Source of the DNA: Pseudomonadota bacterium
GTDB taxonomy: Bacteria; Pseudomonadota; Alphaproteobacteria; Sphingomonadales; Sphingomonadaceae
Assembly: GCA_023433445.1 (NCBI GenBank)
Contig: JAEZCS010000108.1
Location: forward strand, 1 to 5,644
DNA: 5,644 nucleotides
Reading direction: 5' to 3'
Below are positions 5,630-5,644 of the stretch, one piece after another; positions within the stretch are counted from its first letter, which is position 1, and each line of letters opens with the position of its first letter. A program made the position numbers and the translations under genes. The notes under the pieces are model-generated. The model was not told where the DNA came from, made no database searches, and saw only the letters and a list, made by a program, of their open reading frames with translations.

Positions 5630-5644
5630 ATGGAATGAGGGGGG

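Overview
The window is high-GC DNA of alphaproteobacterial character. The gene types and codon use resemble a sphingomonad such as Sphingobium or Novosphingobium; this is a judgement from protein flavour, because no rRNA or other marker gene is present. It reads as part of an accessory catabolic cluster for a ketone- or alcohol-containing compound. No RNA genes, insertion sequences, CRISPR arrays or attachment sites were seen.

Layout: (1) 2-157 (+), the last 51 codons of an AMP-forming acyl-CoA synthetase, coupled by an ATGA overlap to (2) 154-960 (+), a short-chain dehydrogenase/reductase (SDR). (3) 973-1878 (-), an alpha/beta hydrolase convergent with the SDR. (4) 1879-2068, a 190-bp divergent intergenic region with a candidate promoter and inverted repeats. 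(5) 2069-2908 (+), an IclR-family regulator. (6) 2895-3506 (-), an isochorismatase-fold protein whose tail overlaps the regulator's by 14 bp. (7) 3507-3676, a 170-bp divergent intergenic region. (8) 3677-5629 (+), a complete 650-aa type I Baeyer-Villiger monooxygenase (BVMO) with an N-terminal extension like that of 4-hydroxyacetophenone monooxygenase (HAPMO).

A coherent inferred scheme is: the SDR oxidises an alcohol to a ketone, the BVMO inserts oxygen to give an ester or lactone, the hydrolase opens it, and the CoA ligase activates the resulting acid. The IclR protein is the obvious local regulator. The substrate cannot be read from the sequence.

The most interesting details are: an isochorismatase-like protein with all three usual catalytic positions substituted; a hydrolase whose acid residue appears to sit after strand beta-6 as Glu; a perfect 16-bp palindrome inside the DNA-binding-domain coding region of the regulator; and a 10-bp word (ATATGGAAAG) shared in opposite orientation by the two divergent intergenic regions. 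None of these proves a new system. The window is best described as a plausible BVMO-centred catabolic locus with some unusual enzymes and candidate operators.
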